Assembly: GCF_044904605.1 (NCBI RefSeq)
Contig: NZ_JADIKI010000022.1
Location: 1,393,206 to 1,457,205, forward strand
Direction of reading: 5' to 3'
From: Dyella_B humi
GTDB lineage: Bacteria; Pseudomonadota; Gammaproteobacteria; Xanthomonadales; Rhodanobacteraceae
DNA: 64,000 nt
Shown here one piece after another: positions 27,873-36,288 of this stretch. Below the pieces are notes generated by a model. The model had not been told where the DNA came from and ran no database searches. It saw only the letters and a list, made by a program, of their open reading frames with translations. The position numbers and the translations under genes are program-made. Positions within the stretch are counted from its first letter, which is position 1. Each line of letters opens with the position of its first letter.

Positions 27873-29129
27873 TTATGTCACCGTGCGTTGCGAAATCGTC
27901 ATCCCAAGTTGTCGATACAGCTGCCACGGCCGCCAGGCGATCAGCGCGATGAATACACCACAAGCTGCCATGCCAACCACCAGCGGTAGATCGGAATGCG
28001 CCATGCCGGGGGCCAGGGCAAGGCCAATCGCTGCGGCCGGCATGGCAACCAGCAGCCCCGAAAGCGCGGAAGCACTTGCCGCCTGATCGGGAAAACTTTC
28101 GTTGACCGCCGCCTGACCGCAGGACTGGTGTACGGCGTGGCCGTATACATAGAGACATTGCGGCAAAACGATGGCCCACACGGCGTGCAATCCGCATAGG
28201 TAAAACAGGGCTATGCCCACGCCGCCCGCCAGCGTCAGTGCTGCAGCGCGCGCAAGCGTGCCGCGCACATCGTGGCGGCGCAGCCAGTAGCGGCAGTGAA
28301 ACGTGCCACCCATATGCACCATGGACCCCAAGGCAAGCACCAGTCCGTAGTCGAAGGGTGTCATGCCGAGCCTGGCGATCAGCGTATAAGAGGATCCGGC
28401 CAGAAAGAGGTAGTGGCCGATATAGCTGCCAGCAGTGAGTCCGGTGTAGCGTAAAAACAACGGATGTTTGAGCATGCCCGCATAAGCCGTACCGAAGAAT
28501 GGGGGTATGAGTGCATCCGCGATTGGACGCGTTTCCTGCACATAAAGAAGAATCACCAGCCACGTCGCTGCGCCGTACGCAACCATCAGCGCCAGCGTCA
28601 AATAAAGCCCGGCATGTTCATAACTCAGCGCACCCAGCGGCGGCCCAATGAGGGAGATCACGCCGAGCCATGAAAAAGCGCGGGAGAGTTGCTGGGCCCG
28701 GTCATGCAGTGCGTAGATGTCTCTCAACATGGCGCGGCAGGCGACACCTGCGGCAGCTACGCCAAGGCCCTGTGCAATACGGCAACCCATGAAGATGGCC
28801 AGTGTATGAGTACCTGTCATGCAGAGGCCTGCCAGGGTGTACATCGACACGCCTGCCAGCATGATGGGACGTCGACCATAGCGATCCGCCAGCGGTCCCC
28901 AGAGTATCTGACCGACGCCAAAACTCACGATTGCGGCGGACAACGTGGCTTGCACTTGCGCTGCGTTTACATCCAGCATCGACTGCAGGGCAGGGAGCAC
29001 CGGCAGATAGAGATACATGGCCGTGGGATGCAGGCCAAGCATGAGCACAACTGCCAACATCAGCAATCGGACGGATGAAGTTTGGGCTTTTGGCACGCGG
29101 TAGTGCTCGTTGTAGCAACGGAATGTCAC
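27873..29129 (-). CDS. Bcr/CflA-like MFS transporter
   Basis: A 418-residue transporter with 12 predicted membrane segments. The drug:H+ antiporter-1 loop is clear, GPLADRYGRRPIMLAG, as is the motif-C-like LGVISLIGPPLGAL; the sequence resembles Bcr/CflA proteins. Such proteins normally export, but here the carrier lies between a TonB receptor/glycosidase pair and a ROK regulator, so import of the sugar product is equally possible. There is no good ribosome site before the ATG; 145 bases separate it from the glycosidase gene, and 32 bases lie between its stop and the ROK start. Confidence 0.85.
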   Translation of the reverse strand: MTFRCYNEHYRVPKAQTSSVRLLMLAVVLMLGLHPTAMYLYLPVLPALQSMLDVNAAQVQATLSAAIVSFGVGQILWGPLADRYGRRPIMLAGVSMYTLAGLCMTGTHTLAIFMGCRIAQGLGVAAAGVACRAMLRDIYALHDRAQQLSRAFSWLGVISLIGPPLGALSYEHAGLYLTLALMVAYGAATWLVILLYVQETRPIADALIPPFFGTAYAGMLKHPLFLRYTGLTAGSYIGHYLFLAGSSYTLIARLGMTPFDYGLVLALGSMVHMGGTFHCRYWLRRHDVRGTLARAAALTLAGGVGIALFYLCGLHAVWAIVLPQCLYVYGHAVHQSCGQAAVNESFPDQAASASALSGLLVAMPAAAIGLALAPGMAHSDLPLVVGMAACGVFIALIAWRPWQLYRQLGMTISQRTVT

Positions 29130-29274
29130 ATGCTGCCGTTCGGTAATGACGGAATCGTGGCGATGTGCGCTTTCTTCGCTCGCGGGAGGTCGCGTTTATG
29201 TTGACGGTTCGGAATGGCGATTGTTCCGGCAGGCTTCTGCCGGAACGTTAGTGACAAGTTTGCCGATGCGCATG

Positions 29275-30540
29275 TCACGGCGAAGCGTCGATGCGCAGCC
29301 CCAGATGATTGCCTACCGGTCGTTCCCGGCCTGGAATGCCGGTATGGATCGGGCTGTTGGCGATCTGCAATTTTCCATCCTGACGAAGCACCATCGTGGA
29401 CGACCCGCCGCCATCCATATTGATGGCCGAATCGGCACCCAATTGCCGCAGCAGCGTGGTCAGTTCGGGTAGCGGCATGCCTTCGCTGTAATGCGGTTGG
29501 CGTCCATCCACCACGACCCACCACATCTTTCGTCGCGCCTTGTCCAACGCGATGGCGGTACGCGGTTCGGTGTTGTAGTAGTAATCGTGACGCTTGCTTT
29601 CCAGCGGAAGTGCCTTGCCATGGAGCATGAGCACCGGACCCCCACCAACGGCGTCGGTGGTTTGCCTGGGGCAGTGCGAGGCCGTGATCTGAACATCGCG
29701 GGTGTGAATGCACACGGCGCCGGTCGAGCGCGGATCGGGACTGGCGTAATCCGAATCCATGTGCCCATGCGCCATCGATACACCGTCCACCTCCACGCCC
29801 TGGCCGAGTGCGGGCACATAGGGCTTGTCCAGCAGATGTCCGCCGTCGAACGGACGGAAATACGTGGCGTTGATGGCGGCATCCAGATGTTCGCGCCCGG
29901 CGAATGCAGTGGTCTTTTCCGCAACGAATTCGTTGCCGTCCTTTGGCACGCCCGGCGTGACGACAAATGTGAGGCCCGGTGTATCCAGATCAATCTCCAG
30001 GATATGGATCATCATCGGCCGCGGTTGCGTCACTTGCTGATGCCAATAATGCAGACCTGGCCGGAACGTCACGGGTGAGCTGTTACCCTGAGGCCGCTGC
30101 AATACGGGTTGAACCAGCACGCGCGCCTCTGCCGAAGCGTTGTGGATCAGCGCTTGCACATCATCCAGTGCGGATGGTGCGACTTGAAGCAGCAGACGCG
30201 GAGCCGGCTGCAAACGCAGCACTTCGTCCAATGGCACGCAATCTGCACCAACTTGGCAGGGCGTATCGGCATAGTCCGTTGCGGCATAGAGATTGCCATC
30301 CGAACCTATGCGCACTGCCAGCATCATGAATGGCATGCCCTTATGTGCGCATTGCTTCAGTGCGCCCAGCACGTCGCCGGGCCGCATATCCCAGCACGTG
30401 GAACTCGCCACGACAGGAATGGCGTTTGCAGATGTGCCGGACGAAGCCGGTTGCGATTCACTTGCATGTGCCATGCCCATCGCAAGAGCGGTCACTACGC
30501 ATGCGTGCAGCAGCGTGCGAACAGGGAGCTTAAAGGACAT
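29275..30540 (-). CDS. Exported phosphodiester glycosidase (NAGPA domain)
   Basis: A 421-residue exported protein with signal peptide (ALAMGMAHASES). The C-terminal 260 residues form a phosphodiester glycosidase domain like the human 'uncovering enzyme': INATYFRPFDG, GGGPVLMLHG, NTEPRTAIALDKARRKMWWVVVDGRQ and the hallmark NMDGGGSSTMVL. The N-terminal 150 residues have a WDMRPGDVLGALKQC...LDEVLRLQPAPRLLLQV character that recalls part of a glycerophosphodiesterase barrel, perhaps a degenerate sensor or binding part. Family members cleave a sugar-1-phosphodiester bond, typically removing GlcNAc. Its start lies inside the end of the upstream TonB receptor gene (11-base overlap), so both are coupled. 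Confidence 0.85.
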   Translation of the reverse strand: MSFKLPVRTLLHACVVTALAMGMAHASESQPASSGTSANAIPVVASSTCWDMRPGDVLGALKQCAHKGMPFMMLAVRIGSDGNLYAATDYADTPCQVGADCVPLDEVLRLQPAPRLLLQVAPSALDDVQALIHNASAEARVLVQPVLQRPQGNSSPVTFRPGLHYWHQQVTQPRPMMIHILEIDLDTPGLTFVVTPGVPKDGNEFVAEKTTAFAGREHLDAAINATYFRPFDGGHLLDKPYVPALGQGVEVDGVSMAHGHMDSDYASPDPRSTGAVCIHTRDVQITASHCPRQTTDAVGGGPVLMLHGKALPLESKRHDYYYNTEPRTAIALDKARRKMWWVVVDGRQPHYSEGMPLPELTTLLRQLGADSAINMDGGGSSTMVLRQDGKLQIANSPIHTGIPGRERPVGNHLGLRIDASP

Positions 30541-33286
30541 AAGTGACTCCCAAGTAATAGGCGCGGCCGTTGTCCAGTTGCTCCTTGATCAGGCTTTGAT
30601 CTGGGCCGAGCACGCGGGTAGGGCGCGCATTGGTGAGGTTCTTGCCTTGCAGCAGGAAGCTGATATGAGAGCTGTACATGTAGCGTAACTGCGCGTCGTA
30701 CGTTTGCGTCTGTGCGTAGTAGATGTCGTTCACGGGATTGTCCGTGGCGAAACTGATCGGCATCTTGCCGGTGTGGTTGGCGCTTACCTGGGCACTGAAC
30801 GGGCCCTGGTTGTAGAGCAGCGATGCATTGAGGATGTGTTTGGCCGCGCCGACCAACATCGGCAACTGGCGCTGGCTGCCGTCGTTCATCGTGATCGTCG
30901 GGCCATCCATGTCCAGCAGGGTGGCGTTGAAGGTGGCACCAAAGTGGCTCAGTACACCCGGCAGAAAGTCGAAATGCAATTTGGCCGCGCCGAATTCCAC
31001 TCCCTTCACTTTGGCAGTGGTGGCGTTCTGTGCCTGAGTGGTTGTCACCAAGTAAGTGCCGGCCAAGCCATCCGGGTTAATCTGGGAAGCGGTGGTCGTC
31101 AGATTGACGATTTCGTGCTGGATACGCTTCTGGAACGCCGCCAGGGAGAACATCGCGTCGTTGGCCGGATACCACTCCAGCGACAAGTCATAGTTGGTGG
31201 ACTTGCGCGGCACCAGATTCGGATTGCCGATACTCTGAGAGATGGTATTCCCGGCCAGGCTCACAGTGGGTGCGCTGTTCTGCGCCAGCGCGGCATACGA
31301 AGCACGCGCCAAGGTTTGGCTGGCACCCGCACGCAGAATCAGATCCGGTTCCAGGTTGTAGGCAAGGATCGCCGAAGGCAGCAGCTTGCCGTAGTGATGA
31401 AGGTTGTCGAGCTTGCTGAAGTTGGTGAGGCTGCTGATGGGATTCGGCTGCGTGTTCTGCACATCCTGCGACGTGTCCTCGTAACGCAAGCCAACGATGC
31501 CCATGAAGTCGCCCTGGCGATAACCCGTCATGGCGTAGCCGCTGGTGGTGGCTTCCTTGATGTTGAAATCGCTGATGGCGCTGGTGCGTGCGTTGGTAGC
31601 TACCGGCGTGTAAAGATTGGGATGATCCAGGAAGTACTGCGTCACTTTGGCCGGATCGATGAGCAGCATGTTCTGGCCGTTGCCATCGTAGGGCTGGAAA
31701 TAGACATCTTCCGTGCCAATGGCCGCGAGCGACACCGATGACGTAGGAGCGTAGCCGATCTGAGTGAGATCGTAGCGCTGCTGTAGATTGCGATACTGCA
31801 CACCGGCTTTGTAACCCCAGCCTTCAGAATCTTCCTGCAGGTTGTGGTTGAAGTCGGCTTTCAGTGTGAGCAGTCCCGACTTACTGCGTTCCAGCGCATT
31901 CATATAACTGGTCTGCAGATAGTTCGCCGGGTTCATGTAGTAACCCGCGTTGCTCGGCGTAAACAGGGCGACGCTGCCGGGCGAGGCGTCGTAGTTGAAT
32001 CCTAGATTGGGAGATGCCGCACTGGTAAAGACATCTTCCTGCGTGGATTGCTTGTAGTCACCGACCGCGTAATTGGCAGTCACGTCGAGCTGACTGCGCT
32101 CATCCGGTTCGAAGCTGCTACCAAGTTCCGCGTATTTGATCTGGCGAACCTGGTCGTAATGATCGAAATCGACTTGGGCAGCGCCCTTGGCGAAACTGCC
32201 CGTCGTGTCGGAGGTAAGCGTGGCAGGCCCCACCCGCGTCAGGAACTGCGAACGGCGAAATTCGTTGTTTTCGTGCTGAAAGAAACCGCCAGTGGCGTGC
32301 GCCTGCAGATTTTCGTGATTGTCGTATTCGAACTTGCCAAGCACGCCCTCGCGTTGCCGCACGTTGTCGTAAGTAAGCCAGCGGTGACGATCGGGAACGG
32401 CAACCAGGCCATCCACGTCGTTATTTGGCGTCAAGGTGGAGCCAGTCCCCGCTTTGTTCTGACCCAGCGAGGAAAGTTTCTGCGTGCCGCCTGTGTAGTG
32501 GTAATACCCATCGGTATCCATTGCCGTATCGAGCGAGGATGTGTCGCGACGGTAATAGCTGGTCGACAGAATAAAGCCGAACTGATGCTGGCTGCCGAAG
32601 GTATCACTGATCGTATTCTCGATCTGTCCCGACGGGCCGGAATGCGCAACCACGCGCGAGTTGTTCCAATCTGCATAGTCGGCACGGCCGGATATAAACA
32701 AACCCGGATGGTCGAATGCGCTGCGCGTGCGAAGGTTCACCACGCCACCGATGGCGTCGGCCGGCATGTCAGCCGTCACCGTCTTGTAGATGCTGACATG
32801 CTGCGCCAGGGAAGCCGGCAATACGTCCAGCGACACGTTACGCGTCGTGGTTTCCGTAGAGGGCAGGGCAATGCCATCCACCGTCACCGAATTGTAGTCG
32901 GGGTTGAGGCCGCGCAAATTGAGGAACTGTGCCTCGCCACGCCCGTTGTTGATGGTCATCGCTACACCGGGAATGCGCTGCACGGCTTCGCCAAGACCGA
33001 AATCCGGCACCGAGCCGATCTCATCAGCCGAAATGCCGTCGGAGATGACTGACAGCGAACGTTTCTCGGCGATCGCCTTTTCCACGGACAGTGTTTTGCC
33101 GCTGACTTGCACGGTGTCCAGCGTCTTGGGTGCTGCGTTCGAGGTGGGCTTGGTAGCTCCATCATCGGTGACAGGCGGCGGAGCGGATTGAGCGAAGGCC
33201 TGGCCGATCGCCAGGGTCAGACTGGTTAGCGCAATGAGCGGTACGCGGCGTGTGTTGCCGCCACGCATCTTCGGTCGATACATCAT
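30530..33286 (-). CDS. TonB-dependent receptor of the phosphodiester glycosidase operon
   Basis: A 918-residue outer-membrane receptor of the Xanthomonas/Caulobacter subtype: signal peptide ending at GQAFAQS, TVQVSGKTLSVEKAIAEKR with the TonB box, then SDGISADEIGSVPDFGLGEAVQRIPGVAM, RGEAQFLNLRGLNPDYNSVTVDG and MPADAIGGVVNLRTRSAFD of the plug, followed by a 22-strand-sized barrel. Starts at ATGATG (33286) with GAGAGGAAA upstream; an open frame continues upstream for 51 codons without signal or family features. First gene of the operon with the phosphodiester glycosidase, MFS carrier and ROK regulator. These receptors usually take up glycans, so a phospho-glycan or its oligomer is the likely cargo. 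Confidence 0.94.
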   Translation of the reverse strand: MMYRPKMRGGNTRRVPLIALTSLTLAIGQAFAQSAPPPVTDDGATKPTSNAAPKTLDTVQVSGKTLSVEKAIAEKRSLSVISDGISADEIGSVPDFGLGEAVQRIPGVAMTINNGRGEAQFLNLRGLNPDYNSVTVDGIALPSTETTTRNVSLDVLPASLAQHVSIYKTVTADMPADAIGGVVNLRTRSAFDHPGLFISGRADYADWNNSRVVAHSGPSGQIENTISDTFGSQHQFGFILSTSYYRRDTSSLDTAMDTDGYYHYTGGTQKLSSLGQNKAGTGSTLTPNNDVDGLVAVPDRHRWLTYDNVRQREGVLGKFEYDNHENLQAHATGGFFQHENNEFRRSQFLTRVGPATLTSDTTGSFAKGAAQVDFDHYDQVRQIKYAELGSSFEPDERSQLDVTANYAVGDYKQSTQEDVFTSAASPNLGFNYDASPGSVALFTPSNAGYYMNPANYLQTSYMNALERSKSGLLTLKADFNHNLQEDSEGWGYKAGVQYRNLQQRYDLTQIGYAPTSSVSLAAIGTEDVYFQPYDGNGQNMLLIDPAKVTQYFLDHPNLYTPVATNARTSAISDFNIKEATTSGYAMTGYRQGDFMGIVGLRYEDTSQDVQNTQPNPISSLTNFSKLDNLHHYGKLLPSAILAYNLEPDLILRAGASQTLARASYAALAQNSAPTVSLAGNTISQSIGNPNLVPRKSTNYDLSLEWYPANDAMFSLAAFQKRIQHEIVNLTTTASQINPDGLAGTYLVTTTQAQNATTAKVKGVEFGAAKLHFDFLPGVLSHFGATFNATLLDMDGPTITMNDGSQRQLPMLVGAAKHILNASLLYNQGPFSAQVSANHTGKMPISFATDNPVNDIYYAQTQTYDAQLRYMYSSHISFLLQGKNLTNARPTRVLGPDQSLIKEQLDNGRAYYLGVTYVL

Positions 33287-33341
33287 GAAAGCGGTTTCCT
33301 CTCCAGGCGTCGAGCGCACCTGAGTGTGCGTGCCGCACAAA

Positions 33342-33363
33342 TTAATCACTATATGTGAATTAA
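33342..33363. promoter_or_regulatory. Candidate operator before the TonB-glycosidase operon
   Basis: TTAATCAC and GTGAATTAA face each other around TATAT, an imperfect dyad (one missing T in the left arm) embedded in an AT-rich stretch 56 bases before the receptor start. The TTAAT/ATTAA arms resemble sites of NagC/Mlc-type ROK proteins, so it is the natural candidate for the ROK regulator at 26674-27840. Confidence 0.4.
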
Positions 33364-33803
33364 ATTTGACAGAAGACGTGCAGCGTTGCGCCACGCGTGA
33401 TATGCCGAGAAAAACGCACGCCGAATCAACGATGTTCAATGCGTGTTGTTATTTGAGGACAGGGTTGGTCGAAAGTGACAGCGGCATGGCCGTCGGTAAC
33501 CGGTGGTCAGTGGCAATCATTCCGGTCCGCGTTGAACACCTACGCTGGTTTGAACAGCGGAAACGGCACCGTGGGAGACGAAGCCACAACCGCCAACCCG
33601 GTCAAACCGGAATTCAAGGCATCGTTAACCGCAGATCTACACGCCGCCAGGCGCTGCTGTTCACAGTAACCAGAGCTTCACAGGTTACATGCGGTTGCGA
33701 GCCTAAATTGCCTTGTCCGACGCACGTTAGGGTGTCGATCAGCATGGTGCGCCGGTAGTCCGAGCCAGTGCCATGGCGGCCGCCATGGCCGAAGGAGGGT
33801 GTT
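33364..33803. other. Divergent intergenic region with a protein-like relic
   Basis: 440 bases between the receptor and the beta-propeller gene. A plus-strand frame (33475-33669, GTG start) has the natural-looking segments VTGGQWQSFRSALNTYAGL and NSGNGTVGDEAT, then degenerates; it has no ribosome site and may be a decayed exported gene. Nothing else is recognised. Confidence 0.3.
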
Positions 33804-35141
33804 ATGCAAGTTATCTCGTGTCATCGCGCCTTGCTGGCGCTTGTCTGTTTGTCTACCGCCGCGTTCGCGGCCCAACCGTTGGCTGCTGCCGCGCAGACAT
33901 CGCCCGGCACGGTGCTTTTCTCGCGCACCTTGGACGGCACGGTCGACGGATTCACTACGCCCGTCAGTTCGGCGATCTTCAGCATCGGCGACGATGGCCT
34001 CCATGAGCGACAGTTCACGCCATACGTCAACGGCGAATTCAACATGTCCAGCGTCGCCGGCTACGACGACCTCGCTCCGGGCAACGAAGGCATGTGGCTG
34101 ACGAATGCATTCAATCCGCAAGGGACGTACAGCGTGTACGTTGAGGCGCACTCCACGCTCCCTCACTACAATGACACGCCTTACCACGGTAAGTACTACA
34201 TCGTGAATGCGTACGGCGTGCGCACGCCGCCGATGTTTTTCGGCACCGATGACCTGCAAGATCCGCGCGATGGCCCGAGCTATGGCTCCGTCAGCTGGGG
34301 GCCGGCCGCTAACGACCAGATTGCCTACGCCAACGCCGCAGACGTGCTGCCGCACAAACATCCCCCATGCATACACCTTATGCAGTCGAACGGCAGCAAC
34401 AACCACGTGCTGTGGTGCGCCGCCAAATGGTATTACCGGGGAATCGAGGCGATCCGTTGGTCAGGCGATGGCCGCAGCCTGTTAGTCTATGCGGTGCGCA
34501 CAGATCCGACTCTCAATCCGGAAGCGGATCTCTACGTGATCAATACCACCACCGGTGCCGCGACCCTGGTGGAGGTGAACACCAGTGCGCCCTATATCGG
34601 ATGGGGCTTCGGAGATATCTCGTACGACGGCCACGAGGTCGTCTATGGCGTGACCTACGACTCACATGACACAGGCGCCTGTCACGTGGCGAGCAACGCG
34701 ACGTATATCGTGTGGTGCGCCAAGAACATGCTGACGGGCCAGACGGTCCTGCTTAGCGATCCTAGCAACGTGGTCACGTTCGAGTTTCAGAAGCAGATTC
34801 TAATCTCGCCGGATGGCAGCCAGGCTTTCTTGACCGCCAACGTCTCGCCTCCACCTCCAGCCGCGCAGCCGGAGGAGGAGATCTTTGCCGTGAAGACCGA
34901 CGGATCGGGCCTGCGTAAGATAACCTCACCATGCGTCACCATGGATGCGAGCACGACGCTGTGGTGGCGTCCGGTGCGCTTGTCGCCGGATGGCACGCGG
35001 ATGCTGGCCAACTGCCACGCTGAGAGCAACCCGCCCAACGCGCCCATCGTTTACACGAATAAGGTCATGGTCGTCACCCTGACCGATGGCAGCGCCCGCT
35101 TCGTGACCAACGGCACGGCATACGACTGGCACACGCAGTGA
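33804..35141 (+). CDS. Secreted TolB/PD40-like beta-propeller protein, function unknown
   Basis: A 445-residue exported protein: signal peptide (LLALVCLSTAAFAAQPLAAAAQ), then blades of the WD40-like type seen in TolB and oligopeptidase propellers, e.g. IRWSGDGRSLLVYAVRTD, ISYDGHEVVYGVTY, ILISPDGSQAFLTANV and VRLSPDGTRMLANCHAES. Cysteines come in pairs (CIHL/LWCAAK, GACHVASN/IVWCAK, CVTM/NCHAES), suggesting disulfide-stabilised blades. No catalytic domain is attached, so it is likely a binding or scaffold protein. AAGGAGGGTGTT before ATG 33804 is a near-ideal ribosome site and decides the start. It is divergent from the receptor operon. Confidence 0.8.
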   Translation: MQVISCHRALLALVCLSTAAFAAQPLAAAAQTSPGTVLFSRTLDGTVDGFTTPVSSAIFSIGDDGLHERQFTPYVNGEFNMSSVAGYDDLAPGNEGMWLTNAFNPQGTYSVYVEAHSTLPHYNDTPYHGKYYIVNAYGVRTPPMFFGTDDLQDPRDGPSYGSVSWGPAANDQIAYANAADVLPHKHPPCIHLMQSNGSNNHVLWCAAKWYYRGIEAIRWSGDGRSLLVYAVRTDPTLNPEADLYVINTTTGAATLVEVNTSAPYIGWGFGDISYDGHEVVYGVTYDSHDTGACHVASNATYIVWCAKNMLTGQTVLLSDPSNVVTFEFQKQILISPDGSQAFLTANVSPPPPAAQPEEEIFAVKTDGSGLRKITSPCVTMDASTTLWWRPVRLSPDGTRMLANCHAESNPPNAPIVYTNKVMVVTLTDGSARFVTNGTAYDWHTQ

Positions 35142-35162
35142 TCGCAGGAATATTGCCTTGTC

Positions 35163-35321
35163 TTGAGTGATTGTCCGAGTGAAATCATCCCCAATAACTG
35201 GCAAATTTTTTGCGGTAGAGAGGTTCTTTTGATCCGGCCCGATGCCGATATGGACATCGTCCGACGACTTTCTGAAGACTTAAAGAAAGTCATTTCGGTT
35301 GAACATTTAACGTCAACGTAG
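35163..35321 (+). CDS. Possible 52-residue ORF in frame after the beta-propeller stop
   Basis: Directly after the propeller's TGA the same frame stays open for about 60 codons and ends at TAG 35321. The piece contains the natural-looking LSDCPSEIIPNNWQIFCG and LLIRPDADMDIVRRLSEDL. The only usual start is a TTG at 35163 without a ribosome site. It may be a separate small gene, a decayed C-terminal domain cut off by a stop mutation, or chance. The rest of the interval (35322-35517) shows nothing. Confidence 0.3.
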   Translation: MSDCPSEIIPNNWQIFCGREVLLIRPDADMDIVRRLSEDLKKVISVEHLTST

Positions 35322-35517
35322 TACTCGCACCGTACGATCGAGAAGATCTGTCACTTGATTTTAGGCGTGAGACTACGTTGGCGTCTTTTGTGCCTTCGAT
35401 GTTCAATCAGACGCTCTGTAACTAAGCAGCGGCGTGATTGTTCAAGAAGAAATGGACCGACTGATCAACTGAACCGGAACCCGCAGGTAATCGATGATAT
35501 GCATGCGCGGGATCATC

Positions 35518-36129
35518 CTAATTTGCATCCGCATTTCCGTATGCCGCCATAAAGACATCAACGGCTCTGTTGATAACTTTCGTGATGTTGCGAGATGACG
35601 TGTCCACGGGGACATCCAACAGGCAAGGCTCGGCCAATTCGGCTTCGTAGAGTGCACGGAGATGCGCGGTTGCGACCGGGGCGTTGCACTTGCGCAAGTG
35701 GCCCAACCGGATGGAATCCTGCAGGAACTCCGTGACCATCGTCCAGCCAACCTTGGGGCCGCGCTCATAGAACTGGGCACCGAGCGAGGAGCGCCCGCCT
35801 TCATAGGTGGCCAGGCGGCGCATCGCGAGCAACTTCGGCTTGAGCACGGCAATCAGGTAGTGCTTACCAAAGCTCGTCAAGGTATCGCGAATGGGTGTTG
35901 AGGTGTTGAGCAACGCAAAGGCCGCTTTGATCTCGTCTGCGGCGGATCCGACCATGACTTCGACGAACAAATCCTCTTTCGATTCAAAGTAGCCATAGAG
36001 CGTTTGTTTGTAGACGCCGGTGCGGGCTGCAATCTCGGCCATCGACGCTTGCTCGTAGCCGACCTCGCCGAATACCTCAACGGCGGCGTCAATGATCGCC
36101 TGCCGTCTTGCTTCTGTCTTTTTTCTCAC
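35518..36129 (-). CDS. TetR family regulator of the efflux operon
   Basis: A 203-residue AcrR/TetR-type repressor. HTH: RRQAIIDAAVEVFGEVGYE, SMAEIAARTGVYKQTLYGYF, SKEDLFVEVM (residues about 8-60), followed by a C-terminal domain of the kind found in efflux repressors (RDTLTSFGKHYLIAVLKP, ALYEAELAEPCLLDVPVD). The GTG at 36129 has GGAG eight bases upstream and fits the family N-terminus; a GTG 17 codons earlier is also open. It is divergent from the NodT-EmrA-EmrB operon and two matching palindromes lie between them, so it is the local repressor of the pump. Confidence 0.9.
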   Translation of the reverse strand: MRKKTEARRQAIIDAAVEVFGEVGYEQASMAEIAARTGVYKQTLYGYFESKEDLFVEVMVGSAADEIKAAFALLNTSTPIRDTLTSFGKHYLIAVLKPKLLAMRRLATYEGGRSSLGAQFYERGPKVGWTMVTEFLQDSIRLGHLRKCNAPVATAHLRALYEAELAEPCLLDVPVDTSSRNITKVINRAVDVFMAAYGNADAN

Positions 36130-36210
36130 CGGACTTTCTCCTGTGTGCTGTGGCGCGGGCGTATAGGGTGGGGCCTCCACGTGGGCTTATGGAGGGATCA
36201 TATCAAAACT

Positions 36211-36224
36211 AGACCTATTGGTCT
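36211..36224. promoter_or_regulatory. TetR operator 1 of the efflux pump
   Basis: AGACCTATTGGTCT is a perfect 5+4+5 palindrome, placed 82 bases before the TetR start. It is the better of two similar sites; a TTGACA hexamer lies between them (36232-36237). Confidence 0.7.
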
Positions 36225-36256
36225 GATTATGTTGACACCGGATAATTTTTATAACT

Positions 36257-36270
36257 AGACTTATTGGTAT
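36257..36270. promoter_or_regulatory. TetR operator 2 of the efflux pump
   Basis: AGACTTATTGGTAT repeats operator 1 with two changes and the same flanks (AACTAGAC before and TGRTTAT after), 46 bases downstream and 18 bases before the NodT-type start codon. It overlaps the expected promoter of the pump operon. Confidence 0.65.
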
Positions 36271-36288
36271 GGTTATAGAGGAGGCGTC

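Noticed and set aside
26674..28563. A 629-codon minus-strand frame that would fuse the ROK regulator to about 240 upstream residues.
   Set aside because: The upstream part is an out-of-frame shadow of the MFS gene; the ROK protein begins at 27840.
30704..31741. A long plus-strand frame across the TonB receptor gene.
   Set aside because: Antisense shadow; the receptor on the minus strand is beyond doubt.
36232..36245. TTGACACCGGATAA resembles half of the LacI-type operator at 61479-61494.
   Set aside because: Only one arm matches, and it lies within the efflux promoter, where TTGACA is more simply the -35 hexamer.
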